A stretch of 6,572 bases of DNA from Marine group II euryarchaeote REDSEA-S43_B8 (lineage in GTDB: Archaea > Thermoplasmatota > Poseidoniia > Poseidoniales > Thalassarchaeaceae). Shown here piece after piece: positions 6,180 through 6,572 of this stretch; within the stretch, counting starts at the first letter, position 1; every line of letters starts with the position of its first letter. The position numbers and the translations under genes are program-made. The stretch spans positions 1-6,572 of the forward strand of contig LUSA01000080.1 in the NCBI GenBank assembly GCA_001629235.1, in the 5' to 3' direction. The notes below the pieces were generated by a model. It was not told the origin of the DNA. It made no database searches and worked only from the letters and a program-made list of their open reading frames with translations.

Positions 6180-6221
6180 AATCAAAACGCATTTCAACTG
6201 AATCACAACGCATTGAACGTG
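6180..6221. repeat. Imperfect 21-base tandem direct repeat between divergent genes
   Basis: Two adjacent copies (6180-6200 and 6201-6221) match at 16 of 21 positions. The first 14 bases are AATCAAAACGCATT and AATCACAACGCATT, with one difference. The copies are exactly 21 bases apart, that is two helical turns or seven codons. They are either a two-site operator for the divergent genes or, if the MqnD-like gene starts at GTG 6177, a duplicated seven-residue peptide (NQNAFQL, NHNALNV). The stretch looks more AT-rich than the genes beside it. Confidence 0.6.
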
Positions 6222-6572
6222 AACGATGAAACAGTGACTATCAGAATTGGGCACTCCCCGGATCCAGATGATGCCTTCATGTTCCATGCATTGACAAATG
6301 GAGCAATTGACACAGGTAACAGAAGGTATGAGCACGTTCTAGTGGATATTGACACTCTGAATAGAGAGGCCGAGATGGGCAGTTTCGAAGTATCCGCCGT
6401 AAGCATTCACTCCTATCCTAAGATTGCTGATTCTTACTATCTCAAGAACTGTGGCGCCTCAATGGGCGAGGGGTATGGGCCAATCTTAATTTCCAAAGAT
6501 GAAATGAGTGTTGAAGAAGCTAATAGGTCAGTGATTGCAGTACCAGGAAAGAGCACGAGTTCCTATCTAGCT
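6219..6572 (+). CDS. MqnA/MqnD-family periplasmic-binding-like protein (3' end cut by window edge)
   Basis: The first 118 residues of a protein related to MqnD (1,4-dihydroxy-6-naphthoate synthase of the futalosine menaquinone route) and to similar substrate-binding folds. Diagnostic blocks in order are GHSPDPDDAFMFHAL (near 11-25), DIDTLNREAEMGSFEVSAVSIHSY, CGASMGEGYGPILIS and IAVPGKSTSSYLA at the window edge. The SPDPDDAF form, rather than the SPCPNDTF of characterised MqnD, points to a side branch whose substrate is less certain. The catalytic histidine region of MqnD would lie beyond the edge, so it cannot be checked. The start is unsettled. GTG 6219 gives a normal N-terminus but has no Shine-Dalgarno. 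GTG 6177 follows GGAGG (6169-6173) at a tight three-base spacing and would translate the tandem repeat. TTG 6213 and GTG 6234 are also in frame. The gene is divergent from the primase unit. Confidence 0.85.
   Translation, partial: MNDETVTIRIGHSPDPDDAFMFHALTNGAIDTGNRRYEHVLVDIDTLNREAEMGSFEVSAVSIHSYPKIADSYYLKNCGASMGEGYGPILISKDEMSVEEANRSVIAVPGKSTSSYLA

Noticed and set aside
6156..6335. N-terminal extension of the small gene up to 6335
   Set aside because: It overlaps the conserved start of the MqnD-like gene on the opposite strand. The added residues are Cys/His-rich without pattern, while ATG 6131 has a Shine-Dalgarno.

Overview
This window looks like a piece of a marine Thermoplasmatota-type archaeal genome, most likely Marine Group II (Poseidoniales) or a close relative. 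The archaeal assignment rests on three things read from the sequence. There is an archaeal-type DNA primase catalytic subunit (PriS). There is an archaeal-type methionyl-tRNA synthetase with an FSKSR signature and a single four-cysteine zinc site. A TATA-like box lies about 30 bases upstream of the synthetase start with almost no leader. The lineage is an inference from overall protein character, not from a database match.

Layout: (1) 1-1663, minus strand: methionyl-tRNA synthetase, its 3' end cut by the window edge. (2) 1664-1792: a divergent promoter region. (3) 1793-2851, plus strand: a CNNM/CorC-type membrane protein with a CBS pair, ending convergently 12 bases from the next gene. (4) 2864-6131, minus strand: a compact block read in the order small two-cysteine protein, PriS, EF-hand protein, RDD-like membrane protein. 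Two of its three junctions have a stop codon directly abutting a TTG start, and the third is a 58-base gap, so it is probably one transcription unit. (5) 6132 to about 6218: a second divergent intergenic region with an imperfect 21-base tandem repeat. (6) about 6219-6572, plus strand: the start of an MqnA/MqnD-family protein, cut by the right edge.

Methionyl-tRNA synthetase and primase are housekeeping functions of translation and DNA replication. The least explained part is the pair downstream of primase: an acidic, proline-rich protein with one canonical EF-hand and a duplicated 34-residue C-terminal module, joined stop-to-start to a four-helix RDD-like membrane protein with a long Lys/Arg-rich N-terminal tail. 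The acidic and basic tails, the calcium-binding loop and the probable translational coupling suggest that the two products act together at the membrane, but this is inference.

There are no tRNA or rRNA genes, insertion sequences or CRISPR arrays, and no gene-free stretch above 300 bases. The many open frames antisense to these genes are shadows.
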